The position numbers were made by a program, and so were the translations under genes. The notes below the pieces were generated by a model that ran no database searches, had not been told where the DNA came from, and was given only the letters and a program-made list of their open reading frames with translations. A stretch of DNA of 64,000 bases, taken from positions 953,001-1,017,000 of the forward strand of contig NC_060238.1 in NCBI RefSeq assembly GCF_021155775.2. Reading direction: 5' to 3'. Position 1 is the first letter of the stretch. Each line of letters starts with the position of its first letter. This document shows positions 1 to 11,461 of the stretch, one piece after another. The stretch comes from Neodiprion pinetum. Taxonomy: Eukaryota > Arthropoda > Insecta > Hymenoptera > Diprionidae.

Positions 1-1
1 T

Positions 2-223
2 ATTATTACTTTTTCGTGTGCGGATCAATCATACAGCGAATTTCCGGAGTTTTTTTTGCGAGGACCATTCAAGCTTCTCACGAAGCTTCCCTTCGGACAT
101 TACGGAGTGAATATAAGCGTGAAGTTTGCGGGGGAACAGCTGCAAACAACCAGGAACAATTACGAATTGCGGGCTGAACGAAACGGCGGCAATTACGAAC
201 AGCTGAGAGTTTATGCAACATGA
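2..223 (+). CDS. 3'-terminal coding part of an unrecognised gene (partial)
   Basis: A frame open from base 2 runs 73 codons to a TGA at 221-223. It has no ATG near its beginning, so it would be the end of a gene starting left of the window. The translation is well mixed (contains FPEFFLRGPFKLLTKLPFGH and ends NYEQLRVYAT) and the stretch is more GC-rich than the sequence after it. A canonical AATAAA follows 100 bp past the stop, as expected for a short 3' UTR. I do not recognise the family. It could also be a chance open frame in the GLOD4 upstream region. Confidence 0.45.
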   Translation: MITFSCADQSYSEFPEFFLRGPFKLLTKLPFGHYGVNISVKFAGEQLQTTRNNYELRAERNGGNYEQLRVYAT

Positions 224-323
224 ATAGATTACGATCGGAATTTATTACAGATTAGAAACACATTTCGAAATCTCTCATGCGATAAGGATTCAGCGAAAGA
301 TATCAGACGAGCATTAATTGCCT

Positions 324-329
324 AATAAA
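324..329 (+). terminator. Poly(A) signal AATAAA for the upstream gene
   Basis: Canonical hexamer 100 bp after the TGA at 221-223, in sequence that otherwise holds no open frame. Confidence 0.4.
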
Positions 330-756
330 AGCTAGTACAACGTGCGATTAAGAACGAGATACGCGCGTCTACGAAATGGAACGTGTATTTCTATCTGATT
401 GTTTTCAACAACAATTAACCACTGATATTACATATCAGCGCAATTAACACACTGTCTCAGTAAATGTATATATCCATAATGAAGCACGTCTGTAACGGTG
501 ACCTCGACTGTGGTTAGAATTCTTTGAGCGCTTTAGAACCATCTCGTCGGTAACAACAATGGCAATTATACCCTCGAGGAAAAACCACTTGTCAGCGGTC
601 GAAATGGTCGAATAGACCAGAAAAATCGCTCACACGTCATAAGGACGAGCCGGTATCTCCCCAGTGCGTCAATCTTGTTGAAGAAAAGCGAAAGCACGAA
701 GAAAATATTGTGAAGATAAATTCGAAATCGTTAAATTGAATATTTTACCAACAATA
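330..756. other. Intergenic and promoter/5' UTR region of GLOD4
   Basis: No open frame of interest. The GLOD4 start codon lies at 757 in the good insect context AATAATGG, so its transcription start should lie in the last few hundred bases here. I see no clear TATA box. Confidence 0.4.
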
Positions 757-2477
757 ATGGTAAACGCTCGCGCCCTTCATTTCGTGTTCAAAATTGGTGA
801 ACGTAAACTGACTGCAAGATTCTACCGCGAAATACTCGGAATGAAGGTTAGAATTTATCAATTCATTGTTACAGGTATTTTACGATCACGGCCATTGCAT
901 AAATGTTGAAAACATAATTTTGATACGTCAATTATTATGATTATCTTATTGCACACCAGTTACATTTTATATAATACAAATAGATTTTTTCTCATCGCTA
1001 TAGCGTCGTTCACATCTTGAATCCGTTTTCTATTAATTTCGAAACACCCTGCAGCCCTTTATCACGTTTGAAATTTTCACAGTACCGTAACTAGGGACGA
1101 AAGGACCCTGCCATACATTTGTTTTATTTCATTTTTCTATACACAGAAATATGGGTATTGATTTTTTTTTTTCTCTCTTTGTATTCCAGGTTCTGAGACA
1201 CGAGGAATTCTCGGACGGTTGCGAAGCTGCTTGCAACGGGTTAGCTGTTGACTAAAAAATATAAACCGAGTCTGAAGACGGTCCCTTTCCCTTTCCATCA
1301 ATTGTTCTTTCTCATATAAATTACGATCCTCGCTATCATCTTCAGTACGATAATTTCTTTTTCCACGGTCATTTTTATTTTTACCAAATTTATAGGCCCT
1401 ACGCCAATCGCTGGAGCAAAACTATGGTCGGCTACGGGCCTGAGGACGATCACTTTGTTGTCGAACTGACGTACAACTACGGTATTGATTCTTACGAAAG
1501 AGGCAATGACTTTAAAGGGATAACGATTAGATCCAAGGAAGCGATTGAAAGAGCAAGGTCTTCAGGATGGCCGGTGCGAGAGGAGGATGGGAAATTCGTG
1601 CTTGAAGCGCCGGGTGGTTACAAGTACTACGTTATTGACGAACCACAGCCTGCTGATAGAGGTAACGGGAATATAGAGCTCTGTATTTTTCCCTGATACA
1701 GATTCTTATACTATCTGATTTACTTTTAATTACGCATCGGTCTAGCATGTCTCTCTGCTTATAAACTTGTGATATTTACCACCTCGTCATCGCTTTCAGA
1801 TCCGGTCGAGAAGGTCACCCTATCCAGTTCCAATCTAGAACATACAATTGCATATTGGAAGAATATTCTCGGCTTGAGAGTCTACAAGCAAGATGATCGC
1901 AAAGTTCTATTAGGATTCGGCCACAATCAGGCCGAGCTTGAGTTTGAGGATATTGGTGAGACGGCCGGCCATTCTGGGTTTAATTTAACACAGTCACAGA
2001 TCGTAAGTTCTGAGATTTGGGACTATAAAGTGGTGGATGATTTCCAGGGACTGAGGTGACACATGCAAAGGGTTATGGGCGGATCGCATTTTCAATTCCA
2101 TACGAGAACCTGCTGCGCCTTAATCAGACTGTAAAGGAAGCAAACCAAAAGATTCTCACAGATCTTGTAAAGCTTGATACGCCAGGAAAAGCTAGCGTTA
2201 CTGTCGTCATTCTTGCCGATCCGGTAATTTCTTTGTTTTGATAAATAGAATCGTTTGTCGAGGATTCGAATTTTGCGAATGTTATTGCATTAGCGCAGTG
2301 AGTTTACCTTGAATCAATATGGACTCGTTTGAACCATTCATCTTTCAGGATGGCCACGAGATTTGCTTCGTCGACGACGAGGGCTTCAGGCAACTCTCCG
2401 TGCCTGATTATCCTAGCGAAGCTATCCTGGATAGATTTATCGCCAAGGAAGACAAAACTGCTGGCGTGACTGCGTAG
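757..2477 (+). CDS. GLOD4: GLOD4, glyoxalase domain-containing protein 4
   Basis: Six exons: 757-846, 1190-1239, 1396-1661, 1800-1955, 2048-2223 and 2349-2477. All junctions are GT-AG and phases agree, giving 288 residues, close to the roughly 300 of vertebrate GLOD4. The start reads MVNARALHFVFKIG, like the vertebrate ARRALHFVFKVG. Family hallmarks include LGMKVLRHEEF (across the first junction), NGPYANRWSKTMVGYGPEDD, ELTYNYG, APGGYKYY, YGRIAFS, NQKILT, LDTPGKA and ILADPDGHEICFV. The protein belongs to the VOC (glyoxalase/bleomycin-resistance) fold superfamily with repeated domains. Vertebrate GLOD4 is largely mitochondrial and its substrate is uncertain. Intron phases are 0, 2, 1, 1 and 0. 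Nothing appears broken. Confidence 0.95.
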
Positions 2478-4452
2478 ATACGCATTACTGAAATGAAAAA
2501 ATACTGTTTAATCAATTATAACTGTCTAATTGTGCTGTTGAAATATAAATTGAACGTCGATATTAGTTGTATATATATATTCTGTTTATGTCACAGGTAA
2601 GAGTAGGTATAGTACGTATGTGTGTGTGTGTAGGCTGAGCAGTAGCGTACCGGCAGGTAGATCGGCGCAGTGCGTATTGCGAGTTAGCTCTGAACGCAGC
2701 GTTTGCTGGACAGCCAACATTTGTATTTAAAATAATATTAGTAAAGATCCGGGTCTTAATTAAAATAAACTGCAGTATAAATAAAATAAAATATCCTGTG
2801 TACATTTTTTATTTTACTTCCACAACCTATATCATGTGCTAAAATAGAAGTCGAGACTGCTATTTTTTTAATCAAAAGACTAACTAAACAGTACATAATT
2901 TGTAAGTCCAAGTATGGTCAAAGATACAATGATTATGCTTTGTTTACGAAAGTAATTTTAAGCTTTGTTATGTGCACCGAAAGGGGATATTTGGTAATAA
3001 AATTTCCGGATCGAATTATCATGAAATAAAATATATTTACATATGTTTCAAAAGAATCATATCTTATTCTCCTTATTTTAACCGTCGCATTCTCAATAAT
3101 TGTACAGGAAATATGATTACAGTCATAGATACGAATTTGCAGGATGTGCAAACGTGTTGAATTGTAAACTGAAGCTAGGGATCGTATTAGAGGTCCGTTT
3201 GACCAAAAATCGGTAAGGTATTGAACAACGTGTCCAGTTAAAAAGTGCAACTACAGTGATCAGCTAATAAAATAGAAATCAAGCTCGCCTTGATTATTTT
3301 GATCACAGTCCCCGCTTCCTTGGGTAAGAAATAATTCATCCGATAAATTACGAGATATTTTCATCGCTAATTTTTGATTCATATTTTATCAATATTTCGC
3401 GAGTGGTAAGCATTGACGAAATATCTGGCAATGCCTGGAAATTAATCAGGGTATCTCAGCGTTGAGTGAAAACAAGTCGAAGGTAATAGCAGTAAAGTAA
3501 CATGTAAATAACATATGTCATGAAATATAATAAAACATGTCAAAACATTGTAAATAAATTCCAAGACTCGAGTTGTCTGAAAAAATAGAAAATATTTGTA
3601 TGTTTAAAACAACGTTGATCTACTTGATTAGAAAAATATTGGTTGACAATTTTTTCAATACCCCCGTTTTTTATTACCCCCCAATTATAAGTAAATAGTA
3701 GTTGAAACAGCAAAAAAAATGTGAATTGGTAAAGCGGAAATGATACAAAAATATTAATGTAATCAAGAGGCTCAGGGTTGAATTGTGGTCAAGTTGGAAT
3801 GGAATGCCCTATATGTATACTGAACCTTTTTACGGACCCCATACAGATAAGTTGCTATTCTGATATGTATATTATGTGTCTATAGCAGAACATCTGGTCC
3901 ATAATAGAGGGACAAGAGATTTCGGGGGGGATAAATTCTCATGCAAAGACGTGTATTGTTCACAGTTCTGATGGAGCAAGTTGGAAAACAACGGTATAAC
4001 ATATAAGAAAAGCTCAAGATTATTTCCTCAAAGCCATATTACGCATGCAATTAAGCAAGTTTGCGCATACATGTATACCGAAGAAAATTTGTTGAGAAAT
4101 TCGATGAATTTGAATGAATAGATAGTAAGATATTTCCAACAAATTGTAAGTTAGTTTATTTCCCCACTTAACGTGATTATTGCACTTCGCAAAGAAATAC
4201 TGTAGAAACACGCATACACGCGCAAACGGTGATGCGATAAAGGCAAGGAATCATCTCATTCACAGTTTCGAGTGTCACCTTTGAACCAGTGTTCTTGGAA
4301 TTTCTGGGAAGAAGTGGTCTGTATACACAGATAAGCGGCAACTAAATCAGTAGGCGGAAAACGGCGAGTCTCCTACCGCTTGTAAGCACTTTAGAGCTCA
4401 GTTCAATTGGTAATTCAATACAGAGCAGAAGCAGTGGCTCTCTATATACAAA
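2478..4452. other. Intergenic region between GLOD4 and the EndoU-like gene
   Basis: Poly(A) signals for GLOD4 lie at 2764-2769 and again just downstream (2778 onward). A short GT run is near 2620. A dispersed repeat sits at about 3590-3795 (listed separately). The last 250 bp should hold the EndoU-like promoter; a TATATA sits only about 10 bp before its ATG. No other credible coding sequence was seen. Confidence 0.5.
3590..3795 (+). repeat. Dispersed repeat, copy 1
   Basis: This stretch and about 9110-9330 share a series of blocks in the same order: TTTGTATGTTTAAAA followed by GTTGATC, then a pyrimidine-rich run, then ATAAGTAAATAG, and finally AATCAAGAGGCTC or its close variant. The second copy lies just before the duplicated terminal EndoU exon, so this could be an old intron or flank from the same duplication, or an unnamed transposon remnant. 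Alignment by eye only. Confidence 0.5.
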
Positions 4453-7400
4453 ATGGAACTGAAATTCCACATAATAATTTTTGTCGTGCTCGTTGTAGCT
4501 TTCGGTAAGTATACTCGATTTTACAAACCATTGTTGCAAGAGGGATTATCGTTACGAATCACCTTCTACGGTATGCAATGATTTAATTATATTACAAAAA
4601 AAATATCCTCTGAGCAGGCATCGACGCAAAATGGGGTGGATCTCGTGGAAGTTCGTCTCGCGGAAGTTCGTCTCGTGGAAGTTCATCCCGTGGATCTTCG
4701 TGGTTTGGTGGAAGTTCGTCTCGTGGAAGTTCATCCCGTGGATCTTCGTGGTTTGGTGGAAGTTCGTCTCGTAAGAAGGAAACGTCTCACCCAATTTCAA
4801 CCTCTAATACAAACTGGTGGTCTAGTTCGAAGCCATCGACAAACCACAACACAGGTAATATTGTGGTAATATAATGTAGAAGAATCGATGCTAAACGTAA
4901 GAATGGCTAATCCATTCTTTCCTTGAAGCTTGTTGACTGATACAGAATTTTTGTCTCTTAAAACGGACGATTGAACTTGAGGGACGCATAAGCGTATCGT
5001 AATCTCTGACCTCTGAATTTTTCTCAGTCAAGATATGGCTTCGTGAAACCTCGCAGACGTAACAAAACCATCATACGCAAACAACTTGTACGAAATCGAA
5101 AACAGAGATATGATGATGATGCAACAACTATTAATGCGCAGTTATACCTTGCTTATAATCGTGTTGAAAATTGGAAATAAATTGATTTTTACAAAAGAAC
5201 AGGATAACGGATAACTAAATTCTATGAATTATTTAAAATGAATCACCAGCATTCTAAGTGAAATTATATACGTTTCATTATTCTTGACCAAATGTTGTTC
5301 CTACTTTTCAGGATCATCACACACGTTCCTGACCTCAGAACGTGGAGTTGGTTCATCGTCAGGTAATGTCCAGGCACATGTAAAATATACGAGAATTTCT
5401 ATACCAACTTGATGCACGTTCGACCCTAAATCCTTGCGATTTCTTTTACTGATTTTTTATTACATTTCTTAGAGCAAAAAAGATACTGGATATTTCTTTC
5501 AGATTTATATCTCGTGAAGCGTTTGATGTAAAATATTCGATATAAATAAGAATCCTTATTTCTGAATTTTTTCGCGTATCTCTTTAAAAATTTGACTTTC
5601 TTCAGTAAGACCATTTCGATGTAATCAATATGATTATTAAATGACACTTTCTTGAAGCTAAGATTATACCCAAATCCTTCATATAGTTAATATTCAAAGG
5701 TTGTAAATCATTCAGTGAATAAACGGTCCGTGGCAGTCCGGATTCACCAAAGCGAATGCAATAACATCTATTTACGAGGTCGCTCTGTAGCAGATTCACG
5801 TCAACTTTATTTCCGACAACTCTGTAAATCTATGTGAAAAAATTATTGAAAAAAATTAATGAAATCGAAGGAATGTGGGAAGGAACACTTAAGTCAAATT
5901 GTCATGGACTTCTCCGTGTTGACTATTCAATGAAAAGTTTCACCACAGACTTGAGTTGTAACAACAGACAAAATATGAATAAATATTCTGTTAGTTCACC
6001 GCCCATCAAGCTCGGGATCGGATCCATTTCGAGGTGCCAGTGCTCCGTCATTAAGTCACGGTGAGATTTCATTGTGAATTTACCTTCAACTTGATCTTTA
6101 TCATCGTTTCATCTTAAACGCACCATATTCTAAATAAACGTTAGCTAAGTTTAAATGACCATTAGCGAAAATTATTTCAGGGTTCAATATCGACATTTCA
6201 CTAATGAATCTATCGGGAGTCTTTGATGAAAGTACGGTGACCGAGCTACGAGTACACCGCCAACATCAAAACACGCGCAACTTCTATATGACCTGAGCGT
6301 AGCGGATAAATGCTGCAAACGAAAACTTGTGCGCGTGGCTCGGAGTCGGCACTTTCACCAGAGACTCCAGGTATTCACCCCTGTCAGATCTTTGAGACAT
6401 TTAACAGTTAATATGTCTATGCTTCTTATCATATCTTCCATATTGATATAATCGCAGATCTTCCTATTATTCCATTAAACTGAGCAAATCACGATATAAA
6501 AATACAACTAGCAAAAAAAAAAAACCATTCCGAACCTATAAAATATTCAAAAATGCGTACCTGTTGCAGGCAGCAACACCAACAACTCACCGTTGAGGCC
6601 ATTTGGCACTGTCCCACCTCCGAGACATACTGGTATTATTTTTTTTTAATCGTATTTTACCGTTGTTGATGCAATTAGATGTAATATCTGGTAATAATTC
6701 CACGAAACTGTGCAAATAATGATGCTAAACAAAAGAACTAGCAGAAAAACGATTCCGAGCCCATAAAATATTTAGGAATGCATATTTATTGCAGGCAGCA
6801 ACACCAACAACTCACCGTTGAGACCATTTGGCACTGTCCCACCTCCACCAATCCACCGTAATGATTTTAGTTAGTTAAAAATATGTGACGAATTGTCGCT
6901 CTAGTTGTCTTCAACTCTACAATGAGTACATTTATTTCAGACAATAGACCTCTGACACCTCCACCCCCTGGATTTGTTATACCTCCTAAGCACACATCGG
7001 TGACACAGAAAACCCCAATAATCACGAGACCCACATCTCGCCCAGGTAAAACTCAATTTTTTCCACAAAGCGATAAAAACGAAAGTGTCTCGAGTTTACG
7101 CCTTGCACTAACATCTGGGAATTTCAGTTGTCCGTCAACCTTTTCAAAACCATCGCAATTCAACACCAAACTACGGTGCTCCGGCACCTGGTTTCAGAAG
7201 AAACGTAACTTCTTTCGGAGGAAGCAGCTATCCCAGGCAGCCAGCGTACTATGATCCAACCCAAACATACTTGCAGCCGCAGACAGCGTATCCGCATGGT
7301 AACATACAACCGATCCACAATCACATATATCCTCAGCAGGGATCCGTTCTGCCTCCAAACCCTGCGCCAACCTATGTGATATTACCGGGACAACAGTCTT

Positions 7401-9028
7401 ATAGTTCGGGCAGACAGACGGGAGATATTTTCAAAGAGGCACTGATACATGCCGGCGTCAATGCTGCCGTTCACAGACTAACAGCTCCTAGCTACTACGA
7501 TCACTACCATCAGAATTCCTGGAGCAGCTACGGTGTTCCTCCTTCTTCTCAAGGCAGCTATGTGACATCCACGCACATAGTCAACAATTACTATGACCAG
7601 GGATCTGGGGGTGCCCCGATGAATAATGGAGGCGGTGGTTCCAGTTTCCCACCAAATTACCCTGCGCAGAATTACCCCAGCCTCTCTTCGGGTAGTTCGC
7701 AACCTGCGCCTCCACCTAGCGTTGGATACCCAACTGGAAATACTGGAAGTAACGGCAATTCCGGGTCTCAGGGTACGTTTGTTTCACCTGGAAATCCCAA
7801 CTCCGGTCTGCCGTCAAATGGTATTTCTTCTCCGTCCCAAGATAATGGACAGGGACAATCAAATCCCACCTACAACTGGCCTATGGCAGTTTCTGATGAA
7901 GAGTTGTGGAACATTACTGAGAAACTATTCAGCATGGATGAAAATAATGCCCAAAAATATATCACCCTGAATTTGCAGAACAAGACAACTGCTAACAGCA
8001 CCAACATCACAGACGCTTCTCCTCAGCCGTGAGTTGAACAGTTTTTTCATCGTCGTTTTCTGAATCTACTCTATACTTGCGTGCGCTAAGCCTATCATTG
8101 CCGGTTCTTTCAGCTTGTTCAACATTCAGCACGAGGCGTACCAGATTCAGACTGTTCGAGCGATTCGCTCTTTGTATCAAGCAGCATCTCAAGTAGAGAA
8201 CAAGACGCGTGAAAACAGTAGAAAAGAAGAGGCGCTCTTAATTGATTTGTTACTGAACACAAACGTTATGTCTGCGACAATGGGATTTTTGGAGAAGAAG
8301 AATCTGATAGGAAGAGATTATTACGAACAAAAAGAATCTCTGAAGCACATATGGTTCACCCCCTACGATGGATCCTCGTCAGGATTCAAACGAGTATTTC
8401 AAGGGGAAATCATCGGTGGTAAGATTTTGTACGGCATACAAGACTGGATAGCGTTTGACTTTGCAGAAAAATCCGGCCGTGCCAATTACCTGAGTTACAC
8501 CGAAAAATTAGAACTAGGAAAGGTAAGTGATCCGAATATTAACGTATGTATATAATTCGTCTATTAGGTTATTAGATAATGTGAAATTCTCAATATCATG
8601 CTAAAAATTTTGGGTTCGACTCTAGATAGACTCTAATAGTTATAAGCAAATCCAAGGCGTTGTCCAATGTTTTTAGATACGATGTCACTTTCTGTGACGT
8701 AAGGCGCGACTAAATCAAATATTCAAACTGTATGTATATTTATACATCCCTATGCGACATATCGACGACTGGTGTTTTGTTTCAGGCTCCTCAAACAGCG
8801 TCGATTCTCAAAATCAACTATGAAATCAGTGGAATTAAAAAAAATGGGACTTCCCTGTTTATCGGAACTTCCCCGGAATTGGAGCTGGCCCTATACACTA
8901 TCTGCCACTATGCAAGACCCAACAATTATTGCAATATCGCACTCGGGGGAACGCGTTTCATGCTGTACACTCACACCTTCCGGTACTTCGGAGCTGACTT
9001 GATCGACCTTGGCCTTCCTATAGTGTAA
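4453..9028 (+). CDS. Secreted EndoU-like protein, probable catalytically dead pseudo-enzyme
   Basis: Exons with consistent phases: 4453-4504, 4618-4854, 5312-5362, 5995-6060, 6570-6632, 6795-6857, 6941-7045, 7128-8028, 8114-8522 and 8786-9028. This gives 729 residues. A 9-bp microexon at 6362-6370 is possible but not included. The protein starts with a signal peptide (MELKFHIIIFVVLVVAFG). About 450 residues rich in Ser, Gly, Pro, Asn, Gln and Tyr follow, including RGSS repeats. An EndoU (XendoU/PP11) domain spans about 470-729: NNAQKYITLNLQNKT, GFLEKKNLIG, LKHIWFTPYDG, WIAF, LFIGTSPELELALYTICHYA. In active EndoU enzymes the catalytic residues are the His of GFEHVF, the His of GFHNW, and a Lys about 43 further on. 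Here the two His positions read GFKRVF (R606) and GIQDW (Q622), while the Lys (K668) is kept. Exons before 7128 are phase 1 at both ends except the first. The extracellular role is unknown. Confidence 0.85.
4618..4854 (+). repeat. In-frame Arg-Gly-Ser repeat inside exon 2 of the EndoU-like gene
   Basis: The exon encodes several RGSSS units, then two copies of a 48-bp module ending in SSWFGG; the two copies appear base-identical by eye. Near-identity of the DNA, not just the protein, points to recent tandem duplication or gene conversion. The repeat keeps the reading frame. It would be extracellular, since it follows the signal peptide. Confidence 0.8.
6480..6857 (+). repeat. Tandem duplication of an intron-plus-exon unit, about 225 bp
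   Basis: Two 63-bp exons (6570-6632 and 6795-6857) both encode SNTNNSPLRPFGTVPPP and differ mainly in their last dozen bases. The intron sequence before each also matches, including CTAGCA, an A-rich stretch, ATTCCGA, and CATAAAATATT or CTATAAAATATT. The duplicated unit therefore included the intron. Both exons are phase 1 at each end, so duplication left the frame intact. Confidence 0.85.
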
Positions 9029-9109
9029 TATCAGAGTCAAGGAGTCTCGAGTTATATTTACTCAAATTCTTCATAATATCGCACAATGAGGGTTTTCAGG
9101 AAATTAAAA

Positions 9110-9330
9110 ATTTTTGTATGTTTAAAATGATGTTGATCCATTTAACCACTCCACGGAATTAAAAATGAGTGAGTGAAAAATTTTGCGGTATCGGTTGTTT
9201 TTCTTTTTTTTTTTTCATCTTAATCATAAGTAAATAGCAGTTTTAGATTGAAATTTGAAAAATGTGAAATAGTACTGAGGCAATGGTAAAACATACACAA
9301 ATCAAATCGAGAGGCTCGTAGTGAGATTTT
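9110..9330 (+). repeat. Dispersed repeat, copy 2
   Basis: Partner of the repeat at about 3590-3795 (shared blocks listed there). It sits between the real last exon of the EndoU-like gene and its broken duplicate. Confidence 0.5.
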
Positions 9331-9334
9331 GACC

Positions 9335-9600
9335 ATTCTCAAAGTCCACTATGAAACGAATTGGTGCACTTACCGTCCAGGGACGCAGCTAGGAAAAGGA
9401 AGGCGAGGAATAGAAAAATTCGGCAGTCTATGTCGGTCGTTACTTCCCCAGAACTGAAGTTGGCACCATACACGATCTGCCACCGCGCAAGGCCCGAGAC
9501 TACTTTTAAAATGTACACCCAGACTTTAAGGTGTTTCGGAGCAGACTTGGTCGGTCTTGGCTTTCAGCGGTGTGGTTTCATAGTCGACGAATCTCGGTTT
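9335..9600 (+). pseudogene. Broken duplicate of the last EndoU-like exon
   Basis: The sequence beginning ACCATTCTCAAAGTCCACTA matches the true last exon (GTCGATTCTCAAAATCAACTA) and continues with readable relics: TSPELKLAPYTICHRARPE, then a deletion, then MYTQTLRCFGADLVGLGF. The conserved LFIGT stretch has been scrambled and a segment after the RPE motif is missing. The 3' flanks of both copies also align (TTTACTCAAATTC at about 9050 and 9620), so this is a tandem genomic duplication of roughly 570 bp, not a retrocopy. No upstream exons belong to it, so it cannot encode a full EndoU domain. Confidence 0.75.
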
Positions 9601-10538
9601 ACAATTACACACTGATGTATCTCAGCATTTACTCAAATTCATTTCCATACACCGCACGATAAAAATATCTACGCTTTGATCCGTGTTTCGGAGTTTTGAA
9701 CACAGCAACATGCGCGGCTGCACATCCGTGTACGTCACTTGAAAGCAGCGTTGCCAATGTTAAAGAAATTCGATTCGTCGCTAATTGTAACAAGTAAGAA
9801 AAATAAAAGTACCGTTATGAAATTTTGAAAGGGTCAAAGAAAATTTGAAACTCGTCTTAAGAATTATTTTTCTCCTTGTCGCGTTTATGGACTTTTATAT
9901 AATAATTTATGTACTTAGATTACACCGGACAAATGGATACACGTGAAATCGCAACACTGCTCGAAAGTTGAATACCGAATGATTTCGAATGCGGATAGAT
10001 TATTTGCATGCAAGCATTTTACAATAAAAACATAATTGATAAGCATATTTTTATGATATTATAGAGCAGAGTTGAATCAGATTATATTATTAGGGTCACA
10101 TGTCACTCTATGACACAACGTAACTAACGGAGCGTAACCTAAAATAGGTGCGTCTGACATAACTTAGTGAAACGGTGCGTTTCGTAAATGGTCTAAAATT
10201 TCGTACAATCAAATGTAAATACCTGGATAAATAATAATAGCAACAACTAACAACAATAATATGTGCAACCAATCCTCCTATTATGAATTTTTTTGCATGA
10301 ACTATTTTCATAGCTTTTGTACATATTTTTCTGAACTATCTTCCCATATTGCCACACAACACAGATATTATATGCATCTCTGTATGATGCCTCAATTTGA
10401 TGTATATTTTGGTTAATAAATTCAATTCAATTCAATACAATTCATTGTCTTACTTACAGAGAACTACGAATCGGTTTCCTTTGAAATAGAATTCCTCTTT
10501 TACCATACATCGTACAGTAACGTCAACCGCTGGACGAA
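9601..10538. other. Intergenic region and XRCC4 promoter/5' UTR
   Basis: AT-rich, with no open frame that looks real. An in-frame TAA lies 18 bp before the XRCC4 ATG, so coding does not extend upstream. A possible splice acceptor (TTACTTACAG) near 10460 would allow a 5' UTR intron. Confidence 0.4.
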
Positions 10539-11461
10539 ATGGGGGAATCGGATATCAGCACGTGTTGTGTGATAAATAAACATGAAAATCAGTTAATGAC
10601 GCTTTTCATAGAATGGCTGGATACAGGATTGAAAATCGCGATATTTCCGGACTCGGATTCGAGTCCGTTCATCGGCAAGGTGATAACGCACTCCACAAGC
10701 AGAGCAGTTTCTTTCAGCCAAGTAATTGCAAATGTAAAATTTTCCAGATGGGACTCGAGGAAATCGATAACTTTGCCAAAGAATTGTCAAAGACGCGAAT
10801 AGAATATTTGAGTGGAACACGTGGGGCCTTGTCGGGTCGCGACGAGAGTGTCCAATTCTTTTTCAAAGATTCAAAGCTCAGATGGAAGCGAGGTACTTGG
10901 AACCAGGGACTGATCGGCGTCAAATCTACGCCCTTGGCTCAAGTCTTTCCAGATATACTGAAGAAGTTTGTGCTGCGCAACAGGCAGCTGGAAAGCTCGG
11001 TCGAGCGTCTGGAGACAGAAGTCAGGGAGGTGAAGACATCGCGACAACGGGTGGAAGAGAAACTAGAGGAAACGGTCACGCTGAAGAATGAAATGGAGAA
11101 GGACTTGTATTCCAAATTCATAATTGTTTTGAATTTAAAGAAGGCAAAGATCAGGGAGCTGCGGAGCAAGACGCGCGATAAGGCCGAGCCCAAGGACGAG
11201 GAAGTATTCCAGGCACAGACTGACGACAGCGATGCATCTGAGAAGGAGACAGCTAAGCATGAGCAGAAGTCTAATAACGTCAGCACTTCGAGATACAGCA
11301 ATTCTGCCACAAACAGCAGACCGTCAACTAGTCGTAAAAGAGATAGCGATAGTTTTGCATTAGATTTACCGGATGACAGTGGAACGAGCACAAAAAAATC
11401 GGTCAATTCTAGCAGGTTAACTTTCACATCTGACGAGTCGGATGAAGATTTTTTTTCGTAA
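10539..11461 (+). CDS. XRCC4: XRCC4, DNA double-strand-break repair protein
   Basis: Two exons, 10539-10679 and 10748-11461, flank a 68-bp GT-AG intron that restores one frame; the product is 284 residues. XRCC4 is the scaffold of DNA ligase IV in non-homologous end joining. The N-terminal head contains LFIEWLDTGLKIAIF, FIGK, IDNFAKEL and VQFFFKDSKLRW, in the positions of the vertebrate head-domain strands. A long heptad-rich coiled coil covers about residues 120-190 and includes LYSKFIIVLNLKKAKIREL, the counterpart of vertebrate LYKRFILVLNEKKTKIRSL, near the ligase IV binding site. The tail is acidic and Ser-rich and ends SDESDEDFFS, comparable to the vertebrate SPEDLFDEI ending. An in-frame stop just upstream supports this start. 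Confidence 0.9.

Noticed and set aside
6181..6295. A possible additional EndoU-like exon after the acceptor TTATTTCAG
   Set aside because: The frame is open to 6295, but the only good donor (ACG/GTGACC) ends in phase 0, which no following exon can accept.
8575..8645. A tRNA-like B box (GGGTTCGACTC) in the last intron of the EndoU-like gene
   Set aside because: No acceptor, D or anticodon stem can be drawn around it.
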